64,000 nt of DNA from Natronobacterium texcoconense (GTDB lineage: Archaea > Halobacteriota > Halobacteria > Halobacteriales > Natrialbaceae). Every line of letters starts with the position of its first letter. The first letter of the stretch is position 1. A program made the translations under genes and the position numbers. The stretch spans positions 62,001-126,000 of the forward strand of contig NZ_FNLC01000001.1 in the NCBI RefSeq assembly GCF_900104065.1, read 5' to 3'. Under the pieces are notes generated by a model. It had not been told where the DNA came from. It saw only the letters and a program-made list of their open reading frames with translations, and did no database searches. This document shows positions 25,865 to 34,665 of the stretch, piece by piece.

Positions 25865-26153
25865 GAGGCGGCTAATCTAGACCTTTTGGTCTCTTCGCGA
25901 GTAAAACGAGCGAAGGTCAGCGAGAGTTCTACTCTCGCCAGACAGATTTTGCGAGCGAGGAACGCAGTGACCGCGAGCAGCCGGTCGTTTCGCTTCTTTT
26001 GTTTCGTCACGAGCCGTCAGAACTAGCTGATTGTCCGTCATGTACTCTGCTGAGCGCCGATACGGTCGGTCGGAACGATAGTCGACGTTCGACCGAACGG
26101 GCCGAAACCCCACTGGTCACGACCGACCGCGTGAGTTGTGCTCGCCGGTTTCG
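25756..26153. other. Intergenic: duplicated terminator-like sequence, no gene
   Basis: About 400 bases between the convergent thiolase gene and the repeat-protein gene. It holds the degenerate duplication of the thiolase tail, two T-rich CCTTTTGGTC elements (about 25771 and 25883) that could terminate transcription, and GCGAGCGAGGAACG-type interspersed sequence. No reading frame here has coding character. Confidence 0.6.
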
Positions 26154-26513
26154 TTAGAGGAAGTCGTCACCGAGAACGTCGTCGAGCAGACCGTCGAGGA
26201 CGTCACCGGCAGGATCGGTTGGCACATCGTCGACCGGGTCAGTTGGGACGTCATCGACTGGATCGGTCGGGACGTCGTCGACCGGATCAGTCGGCAAGTC
26301 GTCTAGATCGCCTTCGTACTCGTTGACCGACTCTTCGACGATCTCTTGCTCCGAAACGCCGTCACTTATCTGTTCACTTACGTTCTCGATCTCTTCGTGT
26401 TGTTCGGTCGTCTCTGCAGCTGCCATACCCGATGCCATCGCAATCAGGACGACGAGGCCGATCGACAGCGCCACTGTACGCCGATGAGTCTTGAGCCACC
26501 GTGTGATCTTCAT
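26154..26513 (-). CDS. Exported Asp/Pro repeat protein
   Basis: 119 residues from ATG 26513: a signal peptide-like MKITRWLKTHRRTVALSIGLVVLIAMASGMAAAE, a short acidic helix (EIENVSEQISDGVSEQEIVEESVNEYEGD) interrupted in my view by no domain, then four octapeptide repeats DDVPTDPV and a C-terminal GDVLDGLLDDVLGDDF segment. No enzymatic motif. Likely an extracellular or surface spacer protein. Confidence 0.65.
   Translation of the reverse strand: MKITRWLKTHRRTVALSIGLVVLIAMASGMAAAETTEQHEEIENVSEQISDGVSEQEIVEESVNEYEGDLDDLPTDPVDDVPTDPVDDVPTDPVDDVPTDPAGDVLDGLLDDVLGDDFL
26212..26307 (-). repeat. Four 24-bp coding repeats
   Basis: Four tandem 24-base units (26212, 26236, 26260, 26284) encode the PTDPVDDV octapeptide of the exported protein. 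Differences are mostly synonymous, so selection on the peptide rather than recent DNA duplication maintains them. Confidence 0.85.
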
Positions 26514-26832
26514 AGTGAATCTGCCCACGAGGGCAGCGAAAGGTCGACCGTTACCGTCGATAAACGATCGGAATCGTTCCGCTTCGAACGGCACATTTCG
26601 ACGACTCAATCGTGCGTTTGATGTCTGAAACGCCGATTGCTTCGGGCCCTGATACTTGCAGGCAAAAGACGAATGTATCAGCGATTACGCCAGAGAAGAA
26701 ATGACGTTCTACTGAAATCGCCCCTGAATCGACCTCCGAGTAGCCGACACCTGACAACGTAGGAACAGGGTACGTCGGCTGGACCGACCCGTTTTTGCTG
26801 GGCGTTTAGTATCCTCGAGTCCAAGATACCGT
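26514..26832. other. Intergenic between divergent genes
   Basis: 319 bases without a convincing gene. A short TGATAC/GTATCA pair (about 26650-26682) could form a loose inverted repeat. GCGTTTAGTATCC (about 26802-26814) lies 20-30 bases before the plus-strand gene at 26833 and is its likely TATA region. Confidence 0.45.
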
Positions 26833-27168
26833 ATGAACAGAATCCTGCTCGCGGTAATCGTCGGGATTCCGGTCGTCTGGCACGTCGCTCTCACGTTGAT
26901 CACCTACTACGATGCCGGCCGTGTCGGACTCGAGCCGCCGCTGAAGTGGGCAGCGATTACGTTCTGTATCCCGCTGTTTGGCTTCTTTATCTACCTGTTC
27001 GAACGTAGCGAACTGTCCTACGATCCGGAAACCGACCCGTACAGGGGGAACAACTTCAACATTCATCCCTCGCGAGCGGACGACACGCCGATTCGATCGC
27101 GGGGTGACGATCAGCTCGAGCCGGAGGACCTCGAGGACGAGATCGAAGAGGGTGAGGAGAACCGGTAA
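26833..27168 (+). CDS. Two-helix haloarchaeal membrane protein (unknown)
   Basis: 111 residues with two transmembrane helices (about 4-23 and 38-56), a short arginine-rich junction, and an acidic C-terminal half containing SYDPETDPYRGNNFNIHPSRADD. The tail is presumably cytoplasmic. It resembles small PLDc_N-like membrane proteins in topology, but I do not claim the family. Convergent with the membrane gene at 27189. Confidence 0.6.
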   Translation: MNRILLAVIVGIPVVWHVALTLITYYDAGRVGLEPPLKWAAITFCIPLFGFFIYLFERSELSYDPETDPYRGNNFNIHPSRADDTPIRSRGDDQLEPEDLEDEIEEGEENR

Positions 27169-27188
27169 CAATTCGATTCGTTCGTGGA

Positions 27189-27521
27189 CTACATTCTGAG
27201 TGCGTAGACGATGACGACCAGCCCGATCACCTGGCTCAGTTCGGAGGCGACGACGACGCCGGGTTCGGCGAGCGACGGCAGTCCCACGAGGAAGAACACC
27301 GAGAAGCCGCCGACGAAGAGGAAGAACGGGACGCCGAGTACCAAGACGAACCCGACGGCGAGATACAGCATCGGCCGACTCTCGTTGCGCCGGTAGCCCT
27401 GGTAGGCGATGTAGGCGATGCCGAGCCCGATGAACGCCTTCAGGACGTTGATCGCGAGCATCGCGGCCTCGAACTGATCTGGGTCCGCTGCCTCGGCTAC
27501 CTGAAGTGGTACTTCGTACAC
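27189..27521 (-). CDS. Membrane protein paired with an HTH regulator
   Basis: 110 residues from GTG 27521, with three predicted transmembrane helices (about 22-40, 49-69, 86-107). The GTG begins one base after the TAA of the upstream HTH gene, so translation is almost certainly coupled. HTH plus small three-helix membrane protein is a recurring haloarchaeal pair (I believe DUF7521-like, not verified). The membrane partner may sense a signal for the regulator. Confidence 0.6.
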   Translation of the reverse strand: MYEVPLQVAEAADPDQFEAAMLAINVLKAFIGLGIAYIAYQGYRRNESRPMLYLAVGFVLVLGVPFFLFVGGFSVFFLVGLPSLAEPGVVVASELSQVIGLVVIVYALRM

Positions 27522-27522
27522 G

Positions 27523-27867
27523 TTACATCTCCTCCACGAGACGGGTGAATCGGTCTGCCATGCGTTCGCTGCGGTCGATGCTGAATTCGAGGCCGTCGTC
27601 GTCGAGGTCGACGACGATCCGCTCCAGGTTCGTCGCGTACACCGTGTGGTGGTGTCCCTTCTTTGGGTCGGGCCTGGTCCGTTCGACCAGCAGATCACAG
27701 CGGCGCATATCCTCGAGTCGACGGTACACCGTCGGCCTGGAGACGTCACACCGCTCGCTGAGCGCGTTTGCTGACATGGGTTCTCGATAGATCTCGGTGA
27801 GGATGCGACGGGCCGTTTCGTCCTCCAGCAGGGCTGCGAGGTCCTCGAGTGGACGCTCCTCACTCAC
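27523..27867 (-). CDS. Winged-helix transcriptional regulator (ArsR-like)
   Basis: 114 residues. The winged helix is clear: ETARRILTEIYREPMSANALSERCDVSRPTVYRRLEDM (about 17-54) with recognition helix SRPTVYRRL, then a wing GHHHTVYATN and a C-terminal helix (SERMADRFTRLVEEM) for dimerisation. Soluble DNA-binding protein. Shares its transcript with the membrane protein gene one base downstream. Its target is unknown; self-regulation is likely. Confidence 0.8.
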   Translation of the reverse strand: MSEERPLEDLAALLEDETARRILTEIYREPMSANALSERCDVSRPTVYRRLEDMRRCDLLVERTRPDPKKGHHHTVYATNLERIVVDLDDDGLEFSIDRSERMADRFTRLVEEM

Positions 27868-27972
27868 GATAGCTGTTTGCAGGTGGCATATCCATAAAGT
27901 CGTGACGGCGACTTCAGGCCGTGAAGCGGTGCTCGGGGCGCTATTGAAGTGGGTTTCGTTGGTTCACTCGAG

Positions 27973-30063
27973 ATGCGTGATTCACTATTCGCGGCAGTCC
28001 GCAGTTCCGATAGCCGACACGGTACCATCGTTCGAGGACGATCTCGAGTGATCCGAGCGACGATCGTTCTGGCAATCACCATTTCGTTGCTCGTTGCAGG
28101 TGTCGCCGGTCCAGTGACGGCCACTGCCAGTGGATCGATCGATGCCGCCGCACCCAGTCAGGAGGTCGACGGGGAACCGGTGTTCGACGATCCCGACGAA
28201 CTCGAGGCGTTCGTCGACGACGTCGTGGCCGAACAGCGCGAGGAACACGACGTCCCAGGCGTGACGGTCTCCGTCGTCGAGGGTGAGGAGACCGTCCTCG
28301 CGAAAGGATACGGCGATGCAGATGCAGCGACTGGCACTCCCGTAGAGGCAAACGAGACGGCGTTTATGGTCGGTTCGGTGAGCAAACTCGTGACCTGGAC
28401 CGCCGTGATGCAGGGCGTCGAAGACGGGAAACTCGATCTCGACGAAGACGTCAACACTTACCTCGAGAATTCCGAGGTCGAGGTTCCAGAAGCGTACGAC
28501 GAACCCGTGACCCTTCGTCACCTCGGGACTCACACCACTGGTTTCGATCCGGCGCTCGTTCCAGGGATCGTCGAGGATGGCGAGGAGGTGACGTCGCTCG
28601 AGACTGCGCTGGCCGAGAACGAACCCGACCGGATCGAACCGCCGGGCGAAACCGTCGCCTACTCCAACTACGGCACGGTACTCGCCGGTCACGTCGTCGC
28701 AGAAGCCTACGAGACGACGTTCGAGGAGTACGTCCAGTCGGAGGTCTTCGAACCGCTCGAGATGGACCACAGTACGTTCGCTCAGCCGGTTCCCGAGGAC
28801 CACCCCGGCGAACTCGCGGCCCCACACGAACCGACCGGTGAACCGGCGGATCGCACGTACATCAACTGGCGGCCCGCCGGCTCGATGAGCGCGACGGCGA
28901 CCGATATGGCGACGTTCACGAGCGCGCACCTCGAGGACGGTGCCGTCGACGACGCTCGCATCCTCGAGTTGGAGACGGTCGAGACGATGCACGATACCCA
29001 CCACGAACGTCACGAGGCGGTCAACGACTGGCGGTACGGCTTCTACGAGTACGGTGCCGCCGATACTGATCTCGTCGCCCACTCCGGTGGGACGATGCAC
29101 GAAACGACCAAACTCGTCTTGGCACCCGAGGATGACGTGGGTATCTTCGTGAGTTACAACGTCCGGAATCAGGTTGCGCCCCCGAACGTGGTCGTCGACG
29201 CTATCCTGGGGGAGTACGGCCTCCAGCCCGAACCGGAGACGCCCGAGGACGGGGAGTTAGCCGATGGTGCGAGCGATCGAGCCGAGACGCTCGCGGGCGA
29301 GTACCGGGCGTCGATGGTCCCCTCGTCCGGTCCCGAGCAGGTCGTCGATCCGATGGTTCGCCTCTCGGTCGACGCAGCTAGCGACGGAACCCTCGAGAGC
29401 GATACGCTCGGCATGGACGAACGGGAGTGGGTCGAAGTCGAGCCGTACGTTTACCACGAGGTCGACGGCCACGACGTCCTCGTCTTCGAGGTCGAGGACG
29501 GCGAGGTCGAGGCCCTGCATCGAAACAGTATGCCGATGCTGACCTACGAACCGGTTCCGACTCACGAGCGAACGATCGTCGTCGGTGGTCTCGCCGGCAT
29601 CGCACTCGTCGGCTTCGCACTGTCACTCGTCGGCTGGATCGGACTCGCCGGCTGGCGACGCGTGCGCGGCTGGCGGACGGAAACCGCCCCGTCCCGATCC
29701 GGGCGGACAGCCTCCGGTTCGTTCCGCGACACGCTCGAGAACCGCCTCCGACGACCGTCGTGGCTCGCCCGCGCCGCTGGCATCGCGCTCCCTGTCCTCT
29801 CGCTCGCGTTCGTCGCGGGGTTCCTGTGGGGATTCGCGCTCGACGAGGAGTTCGCCTTCGTAACGATGCCGGTGCCGTTCCGCGTCGCGCTCTCGCTGCC
29901 ACCGCTCGTGGGCGTGGTGACCGCCGCGACCGTCGTCGGGACCGTCGTCGCGTGGCAGCGTGGCTACTGGTCCCGGCGAGCACGAATCCACCAGACGCTA
30001 CTCGCAGTGCTCGGACTCGCGTTCTGCTGGGTGTTACTCGAGTTCGGGTTCTTCGGCGTGTGA
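27973..30063 (+). CDS. Beta-lactamase-fold serine hydrolase with membrane domain
   Basis: 696 residues from the ATG (an in-frame GTG 24 bases upstream is less likely). A signal-like helix (about 28-50) precedes a beta-lactamase/penicillin-binding-protein-like catalytic domain with SxxK as GSVSKL, YxN as YSNYG, and HSGG. The C-terminal third has three to four transmembrane helices with positive loops, so the domain faces outside. Class C-like hydrolases of archaea lack a peptidoglycan target; substrates are likely peptides or esters. Not clustered with known partners. Confidence 0.82.
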   Translation: MRDSLFAAVRSSDSRHGTIVRGRSRVIRATIVLAITISLLVAGVAGPVTATASGSIDAAAPSQEVDGEPVFDDPDELEAFVDDVVAEQREEHDVPGVTVSVVEGEETVLAKGYGDADAATGTPVEANETAFMVGSVSKLVTWTAVMQGVEDGKLDLDEDVNTYLENSEVEVPEAYDEPVTLRHLGTHTTGFDPALVPGIVEDGEEVTSLETALAENEPDRIEPPGETVAYSNYGTVLAGHVVAEAYETTFEEYVQSEVFEPLEMDHSTFAQPVPEDHPGELAAPHEPTGEPADRTYINWRPAGSMSATATDMATFTSAHLEDGAVDDARILELETVETMHDTHHERHEAVNDWRYGFYEYGAADTDLVAHSGGTMHETTKLVLAPEDDVGIFVSYNVRNQVAPPNVVVDAILGEYGLQPEPETPEDGELADGASDRAETLAGEYRASMVPSSGPEQVVDPMVRLSVDAASDGTLESDTLGMDEREWVEVEPYVYHEVDGHDVLVFEVEDGEVEALHRNSMPMLTYEPVPTHERTIVVGGLAGIALVGFALSLVGWIGLAGWRRVRGWRTETAPSRSGRTASGSFRDTLENRLRRPSWLARAAGIALPVLSLAFVAGFLWGFALDEEFAFVTMPVPFRVALSLPPLVGVVTAATVVGTVVAWQRGYWSRRARIHQTLLAVLGLAFCWVLLEFGFFGV

Positions 30064-30082
30064 ACGACGGAAACGACGGACC

Positions 30083-31768
30083 TCAGTCGTCGGCCGGTGT
30101 CGCGCCTGATCCTCCGATTTGATCGGCCGGAACGGTACCGTCCTCGTTCCAGCCGCGTTCGTCGTAGTACTCGTCGAGACCCGCTTCGAAGCCCGGAATC
30201 TCGTAGGGAACCTGATCGTCCTCGCGGTCGAAGCCACGCTGGTTGTTGAAGTGGCGCTCGAGCGCGACAACCTCGCCGCCGACCTCGAGCAATTCCTCGT
30301 ACTCGGCGTCCAGCAGCGTCTCGAGTCGCTCCGGACTCACGAAGTCCCGCGAGAACTTGCAGAGCACGGCGCTGTCCTTGACGGCGTTGAGGTTCTCGAG
30401 TTCGACGAGTTTCGGCGGTTTGCCCTCGAGTCCTTTCTTGTCGAAGGCGTCGTCGGCGTCGACCAGCGGGTACTCGTAGGGATAGAACTCGCCGTACATG
30501 TGGTCTGCGCCGCGGTTTGCGGTGGCGAAACCGAGTCCCTGCCCGTTGAGCGTGCGGCCGTCGTGGGCGGAGAACTCCATTCCTTTGACCGTCCAGTTCT
30601 CGACGCCGAGGTCGTCGTGGATGCGGTCGACTCCCTCCGCGAGCTGGTCGCCAATCCCCTCGCGGTGGGCGATTTTCTCGACGAGGTCGTGGATCAACTC
30701 GGCGTTGCCGAACTCGTCCTCGCTGGCGAGGTAGGCCGCGACGACGTCGCCGGCCGAGATAGTGTCGAGTCCGAACTCGTCGCAGAGTTTGTTGGACTTC
30801 ATCACGTCGACGATGTCGTCGACGCCCGAGTTCGAACCGAACGCCATCAGCGTCTCGTACTCGGGACCTTCGGTCTCGAGGTCGGTCTCCTCGTCCTTCG
30901 TCGGGAGTTTGCAGGCAAACGCACAGGCCGAGCAGGTCCCTTTCTTGTACTTCTTCTCTTCGACGCGGTCGCCGCTGATGTCGTCGATGTGCTCGTAGGA
31001 GAGTTCCGAGAAGTACCGCGTCGGCAGGGCTTCGACCGTGTTGGCGTACTCGGCGACGGAGGTCGTCCCCTGGCGTTTCATGATGTGGTCGGCTTGGGCT
31101 GCCTCGCCGTGGACTTCGGACTGGAGCGGCGGAATCTCGACCTCGCGGGTCGAGTCGCCGTCGAACGTGATCGCCTTCACGTTCTTCGATCCCAGGACTG
31201 CGCCGAGACCGCCGCGACCGAACGCCCGTTCCTTCGAGGTCATGATCGAGGCAAAGCGGACCTCGTTCTCGCCTGCGGGTCCGACGACGACCGTGTGTTC
31301 GGACTCCAGGCCGTGCTCCGATTCGATGTACTCGCACGTTTCTGAGACGGTCGCCTCCTCGAGTTCTGGGACTGCCTCGTATTCGACGCCGTCGTCGGTG
31401 ACGTGGACGATCACGAGTTCGTCGCTCGCGCCGGTGACCTCGACGGCGCTGTACCCCGTCGCGGTGAAGTTTCGCGAGAGGAAGCCGCCAGCGTTCGAGG
31501 AGAGCAGGCCGTCGGTCAGCGGCGAGAGCCCCGTCGCGGACATCCGGCCCGTAAAGCTCATCGTGGAGTGCTGGAGCGGCCCCGTCGCGAGAAAGAGGCG
31601 GTTCTCGGAGCCGAGCGGATCGGCGTCGAACGGGATCCGATCGTGGGCGAGTGTCGTCCCGAGCGCACGGCCACCGATAGTCGACTCGAGGACGTCGTCG
31701 ATCGACTCCGTGTCGACGGTTCGGTCGTCGAGGTCGATCGTACACAGCGGTCCGCGTACGTGTTTCAT
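30083..31768 (-). CDS. Tungsten-containing aldehyde:ferredoxin oxidoreductase family
   Basis: 561 residues from ATG 31768. AOR-family enzymes oxidise aldehydes to acids with ferredoxin, using a tungstopterin and one [4Fe-4S] cluster. The cluster motif Cys279-x2-Cys282-x3-Cys286 (CSACAFAC) is present, with a further Cys in VLCKFS. The N-terminal IGGRALGTTLAHD, GPLQHSTMSFTGRM and FGRGGLGAVLGSKNVKAI match pterin-binding regions. In this setting, oxidation of an aryl aldehyde is an attractive role. About 40 residues shorter than hyperthermophile AOR. Confidence 0.9.
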   Translation of the reverse strand: MKHVRGPLCTIDLDDRTVDTESIDDVLESTIGGRALGTTLAHDRIPFDADPLGSENRLFLATGPLQHSTMSFTGRMSATGLSPLTDGLLSSNAGGFLSRNFTATGYSAVEVTGASDELVIVHVTDDGVEYEAVPELEEATVSETCEYIESEHGLESEHTVVVGPAGENEVRFASIMTSKERAFGRGGLGAVLGSKNVKAITFDGDSTREVEIPPLQSEVHGEAAQADHIMKRQGTTSVAEYANTVEALPTRYFSELSYEHIDDISGDRVEEKKYKKGTCSACAFACKLPTKDEETDLETEGPEYETLMAFGSNSGVDDIVDVMKSNKLCDEFGLDTISAGDVVAAYLASEDEFGNAELIHDLVEKIAHREGIGDQLAEGVDRIHDDLGVENWTVKGMEFSAHDGRTLNGQGLGFATANRGADHMYGEFYPYEYPLVDADDAFDKKGLEGKPPKLVELENLNAVKDSAVLCKFSRDFVSPERLETLLDAEYEELLEVGGEVVALERHFNNQRGFDREDDQVPYEIPGFEAGLDEYYDERGWNEDGTVPADQIGGSGATPADD

Positions 31769-32185
31769 ATGGGGGAGTGTGACACGCCCGGTCGCAAAAC
31801 GATAACGGTTGTGGAGGCAACGGTGACAGCTCGAACTATCATAATTACATTCTACTATGTATTCGCACATGTAGACTTACGAATCGGTCGGGCCGAGAAC
31901 GAACAAGTTATCGCCTGTAGCAAGATAGAACTGATTATAACTCTATATAGGTCGTGTAGATAGTCCACTGCCCTCTCGATGTATACCACACTCTCTGTCT
32001 CTGAGAGGGTGGATTCGGGAATACGACTTTCAATTCCGGATTCGAGCTATACTTAGGAAGTAATAGATGAATGTACAATAGTAGAATAAGTTATAGTTTA
32101 GGCCAGCGGAGGGAACCGCTTCGTTCTCTCTATCGAACTGTGAGTGTGGTGAACATACATATGCCGGCACGCCGTAACCGAGCCT
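31769..32185. promoter_or_regulatory. AT-rich divergent promoter region
   Basis: 417 bases between divergent AOR and amidohydrolase genes, much more AT-rich than the surroundings (about 31830-32110). CCCTCTC (31971-31977) and GAGAGGG (32003-32009) form an inverted repeat. ACATACATATG (about 32152-32162) sits 24 bases before the ATG at 32186. A GTTATCGTTTT element on the minus strand (about 31801-31811) is about 35 bases before the AOR start. No ORF with coding character was found. Confidence 0.5.
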
Positions 32186-33061
32186 ATGGGTTCGCCTGCA
32201 GTGCTCGAGGAGCCACGCGCAATCGACATGCACGCTCACCAGCCGACCAGCGAATTTCTCCACGACGCTGGCGGCCAGATGATGCGAGATGCCGCCGACA
32301 GGTTCGGAACGGACCTCGAAACCGACACGTACGACAACATGCTCGAGGAGTATCGCGACGCCGGCGTCGGCCGCGCGGTTTTGCTCGGGTGGGACGCCGA
32401 GACGAACACTGGAAATCCACCGGTCCCCAACGACTACGTCGCCGAGGTTCGCGACGAGTACGACGACTTCTTCGTCGGGTTCGGTTCCGTCGATCCCCTC
32501 AAGGACGACTGCGTCGAGGAGGCGATCCGCTGCGTCGAGGATCTGGACCTCTCGGGGTTCAAGTTCCAGCAGATCGCCCAGGGGTTCGACCCCTCCGATC
32601 CCGAACACGAGGAACTGTGGGAGACGATCGAGGATCTGGGCGCGCCCGTCGTCTTCCACGGCGGTAACTCGACGCTCGGTGCGTGTTCGCCGGGCGGTCG
32701 CGGCCTGAAGATCAAGTACGGCAACCCCATGCTGATCGACGACGTGGCGGCGAACCATCCCGACCTGCAGATCCTCATCGCCCACCCAGCGTATCCCTGG
32801 GAGAAAGAACAGCTCGCCATCTGCCAGCAGAAGGGCAACGTCTACATGGACCTCTCGGGCTGGATGCCCCGGTACATCGACGATCAGGTACTCCACTACG
32901 CGAAGACGCTGCTCACGGACAAGGTTATGTTCGGCACCGACTACCCAATGCTCGAGCCGAAACCGTGGCTCGAGCAGTTCGCCGAACTCGAGTTCGACGA
33001 GGACGTACAGCGGAAAATCCTCTGGGAGAACGCCGAGGAATTTCTCGAGATAGCCACGTAG
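32186..33061 (+). CDS. Amidohydrolase family protein (ACMSD / decarboxylase-like)
   Basis: 291 residues of the amidohydrolase-2 fold: DMHAH (14-18) provides the first metal ligands, followed by VFHGGNS, LIAHPAYPW, and FGTDYP with the catalytic Asp. This subgroup contains 2-amino-3-carboxymuconate-semialdehyde decarboxylase and resorcylate decarboxylases, which act on aromatic or ring-opened acids. The neighbourhood of aromatic-degradation enzymes fits. The exact substrate cannot be read from sequence. Confidence 0.82.
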   Translation: MGSPAVLEEPRAIDMHAHQPTSEFLHDAGGQMMRDAADRFGTDLETDTYDNMLEEYRDAGVGRAVLLGWDAETNTGNPPVPNDYVAEVRDEYDDFFVGFGSVDPLKDDCVEEAIRCVEDLDLSGFKFQQIAQGFDPSDPEHEELWETIEDLGAPVVFHGGNSTLGACSPGGRGLKIKYGNPMLIDDVAANHPDLQILIAHPAYPWEKEQLAICQQKGNVYMDLSGWMPRYIDDQVLHYAKTLLTDKVMFGTDYPMLEPKPWLEQFAELEFDEDVQRKILWENAEEFLEIAT

Positions 33062-33376
33062 AGGCCGAGAGCGCCAGAACAAGTCTTCGAGGTACCGTTC
33101 GGTGTTCGGTCCTGGACGCCACGACTTCGAACAGATCGTACTCGAGCTATCTTTCTCGACGCTGATTGGTAAGCGATCGCGTAGCGTGCGGGCAGACGTG
33201 ACCGTGGATCGATCCGCTTGCACCCCTCGATGTCGGATTCTACCCTGACGATTCCGACCCTCCAACCGACAAAACGTTGTGGCGCTACTCTGAGAGCTGG
33301 TCGCCTGACCGTGAAAGGTAACTTCTGATATTAATCGAACATTCTATATGATTCTCTACTGAACTGTATTTTTACT
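33062..33376. other. Intergenic, with AT-rich 3' half
   Basis: 315 bases without a credible gene. The second half becomes AT-rich. CTATATGATTC (about 33345-33355) is about 25 bases before the ATG of the membrane gene at 33377 and is its probable TATA. Confidence 0.5.
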
Positions 33377-33685
33377 ATGGGGATAATCGTAACGAGAACG
33401 TTTGTGGCCCAGTACTGGTCGATAAAAAGAGCGATCGGCGTCTTCACAGTGGGTGTGATAGTAGGTCTCGCCACTATCGCTTCGACCGATGGCATAGCTT
33501 CTGGGGGGCCAGGCCCCATTATTTTATTATGCTCTGGAGGCATTTTTGCTTTTTACGGGGCGTCTGAATTGATTCCTGCGGACAAAACGATCATTATTGG
33601 CTTATTCCGCATCGTGTGCGTACTATTTCTTATTATATTGATTACAATACTGTATGCGGTGTATGTGTTTGCTTCTGGAATGTGA
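33377..33685 (+). CDS. Low-GC three-helix membrane protein (unknown)
   Basis: 102 residues with three hydrophobic helices (about 20-35, 47-60, 76-98). The gene and its flanks (about 33270-33720) are visibly AT-rich, with many ATT/ATA codons rare elsewhere, so recent acquisition is plausible. No family recognised. It lies between the amidohydrolase and the iclR gene. Confidence 0.55.
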   Translation: MGIIVTRTFVAQYWSIKRAIGVFTVGVIVGLATIASTDGIASGGPGPIILLCSGGIFAFYGASELIPADKTIIIGLFRIVCVLFLIILITILYAVYVFASGM

Positions 33686-33804
33686 ATTACCGAATACTCG
33701 TTCCGCTTGGACTCCCCTCGGATAGGTATTCGCGTCTCAGCGATCATCCAGTTGAACACCTCGTCGGTCAGCAGACGGGTCGCAGGAGAAAGTCGTGGAC
33801 GTAG

Positions 33805-34572
33805 TCAGCGGTGTGCGAGATTGATCTCGATCTCGTTTGTCGCACCGAGTAGGAGGTCCGGGAGTTCGTCGGCCATCAAGTCGCCGCGAAGACGGTTGGC
33901 GGGGCCGGCGATACTGAGCGCACCGATCGAGGCCCCGTCTTCGTCCGTGATCGGCGCTCCCACGGCGTGCACGCCGACGACCGACTCCTCCCGGTTGAAC
34001 GCGTAGCCGCGGTCGCGAATCGACTCGAGTCGATCGAACAGTGCCGCCCGGTCGGTGATCGTCTCGGCGGTCTGGCCGGGGAGTCCGTGTCGTTCGAGGA
34101 TCGTCTCGACGCGCTCGTCGGGGAGATGCGCCATGATCGCTTTTCCGGCCGCAAACTGGTGGAGAGGTGTCCGTTTGCCGATCCGGGCGTGGGTCTTCAC
34201 CGAGTGGCGGCCCTCTGCACCGTAGATGTGGACGCCCATGCCGTGTTCCTCGACGACGCACCAGACCTTCTCGTCGGTCTCGTCTGCGAGCTCGTCGACC
34301 TTCGGCTTCGCGACGTCGAACAGCGGATGCCGGTTCCGGGCGTACACCCCGTAGTCGAGAAACCAGGTACTGATTCGGTAGCCACCGTCCTCCTGGACGA
34401 GCAGTCCTCGAGACTCGAGCGTCTTGACGTGTCTGTGTACCGTACTCTTCGCGAGTCCGAGTTCGTCGGCGAGTTCGGACACGCCTGCGTTCCCCTCGCG
34501 TTTGAGCGTATCGACGACGTCGAACGCGGTTTCGACGGTTTCGACCGGTCGATGACTCGAGTCGATTGCCAT
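33805..34572 (-). CDS. IclR-family transcriptional regulator
   Basis: 255 residues. The N-terminal winged helix is VETVETAFDVVDTLKREGNAGVSELADELGLAKSTVHRHVKTLE (about 9-52), followed by the IclR effector-binding domain with HQFAAGKAIMAHLP and AVGAPITDEDGASIGALSIAGPA. IclR regulators sense small acids and control catabolic operons. The palindrome GTGTTGACAACAC sits directly before the start and the motif CTATTCGAACG upstream, suggesting autoregulation. Divergent or adjacent EthD, AOR and M24 genes are candidate targets. Confidence 0.92.
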   Translation of the reverse strand: MAIDSSHRPVETVETAFDVVDTLKREGNAGVSELADELGLAKSTVHRHVKTLESRGLLVQEDGGYRISTWFLDYGVYARNRHPLFDVAKPKVDELADETDEKVWCVVEEHGMGVHIYGAEGRHSVKTHARIGKRTPLHQFAAGKAIMAHLPDERVETILERHGLPGQTAETITDRAALFDRLESIRDRGYAFNREESVVGVHAVGAPITDEDGASIGALSIAGPANRLRGDLMADELPDLLLGATNEIEINLAHR

Positions 34573-34585
34573 GTGTTGACAACAC
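34573..34585 (-). promoter_or_regulatory. Palindrome immediately before the iclR start
   Basis: GTGTTGACAACAC is a perfect inverted repeat with a one-base centre touching the start codon. A TATA-like CAGGTTTTTGCG (about 34597-34608, minus strand) is 25-35 bases upstream, so the palindrome covers the predicted transcription start of a leaderless mRNA. A natural repressor site. Confidence 0.55.
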
Positions 34586-34613
34586 TCTGCCCTCTCGCAA
34601 AAACCTGTTCCCA

Positions 34614-34624
34614 CTATTCGAACG
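34614..34624 (+). promoter_or_regulatory. CTATTCGAACG box upstream of iclR
   Basis: One exact copy of an 11-mer that occurs three more times at 42749-42759, 42881-42891 (minus) and 42991-43001. Here it lies just upstream of the TATA-like box of iclR, an activator or repressor position. The longer 14-mer CCACTATTCGAACG is shared exactly with 42988-43001. Confidence 0.55.
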
Positions 34625-34665
34625 ATTCCTGCGTTCGCTTCGATCGCTCTTCGGACTGTCTCGAG

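Noticed and set aside
25756-26153. Insertion sequence near the duplicated thiolase end
   Set aside because: No transposase fragment or terminal inverted repeat is visible; the duplication explains the repeat.
26212-26307. CRISPR-like array of 24-bp units
   Set aside because: Units are directly adjacent without spacers, in frame and encode an octapeptide in an exported protein.
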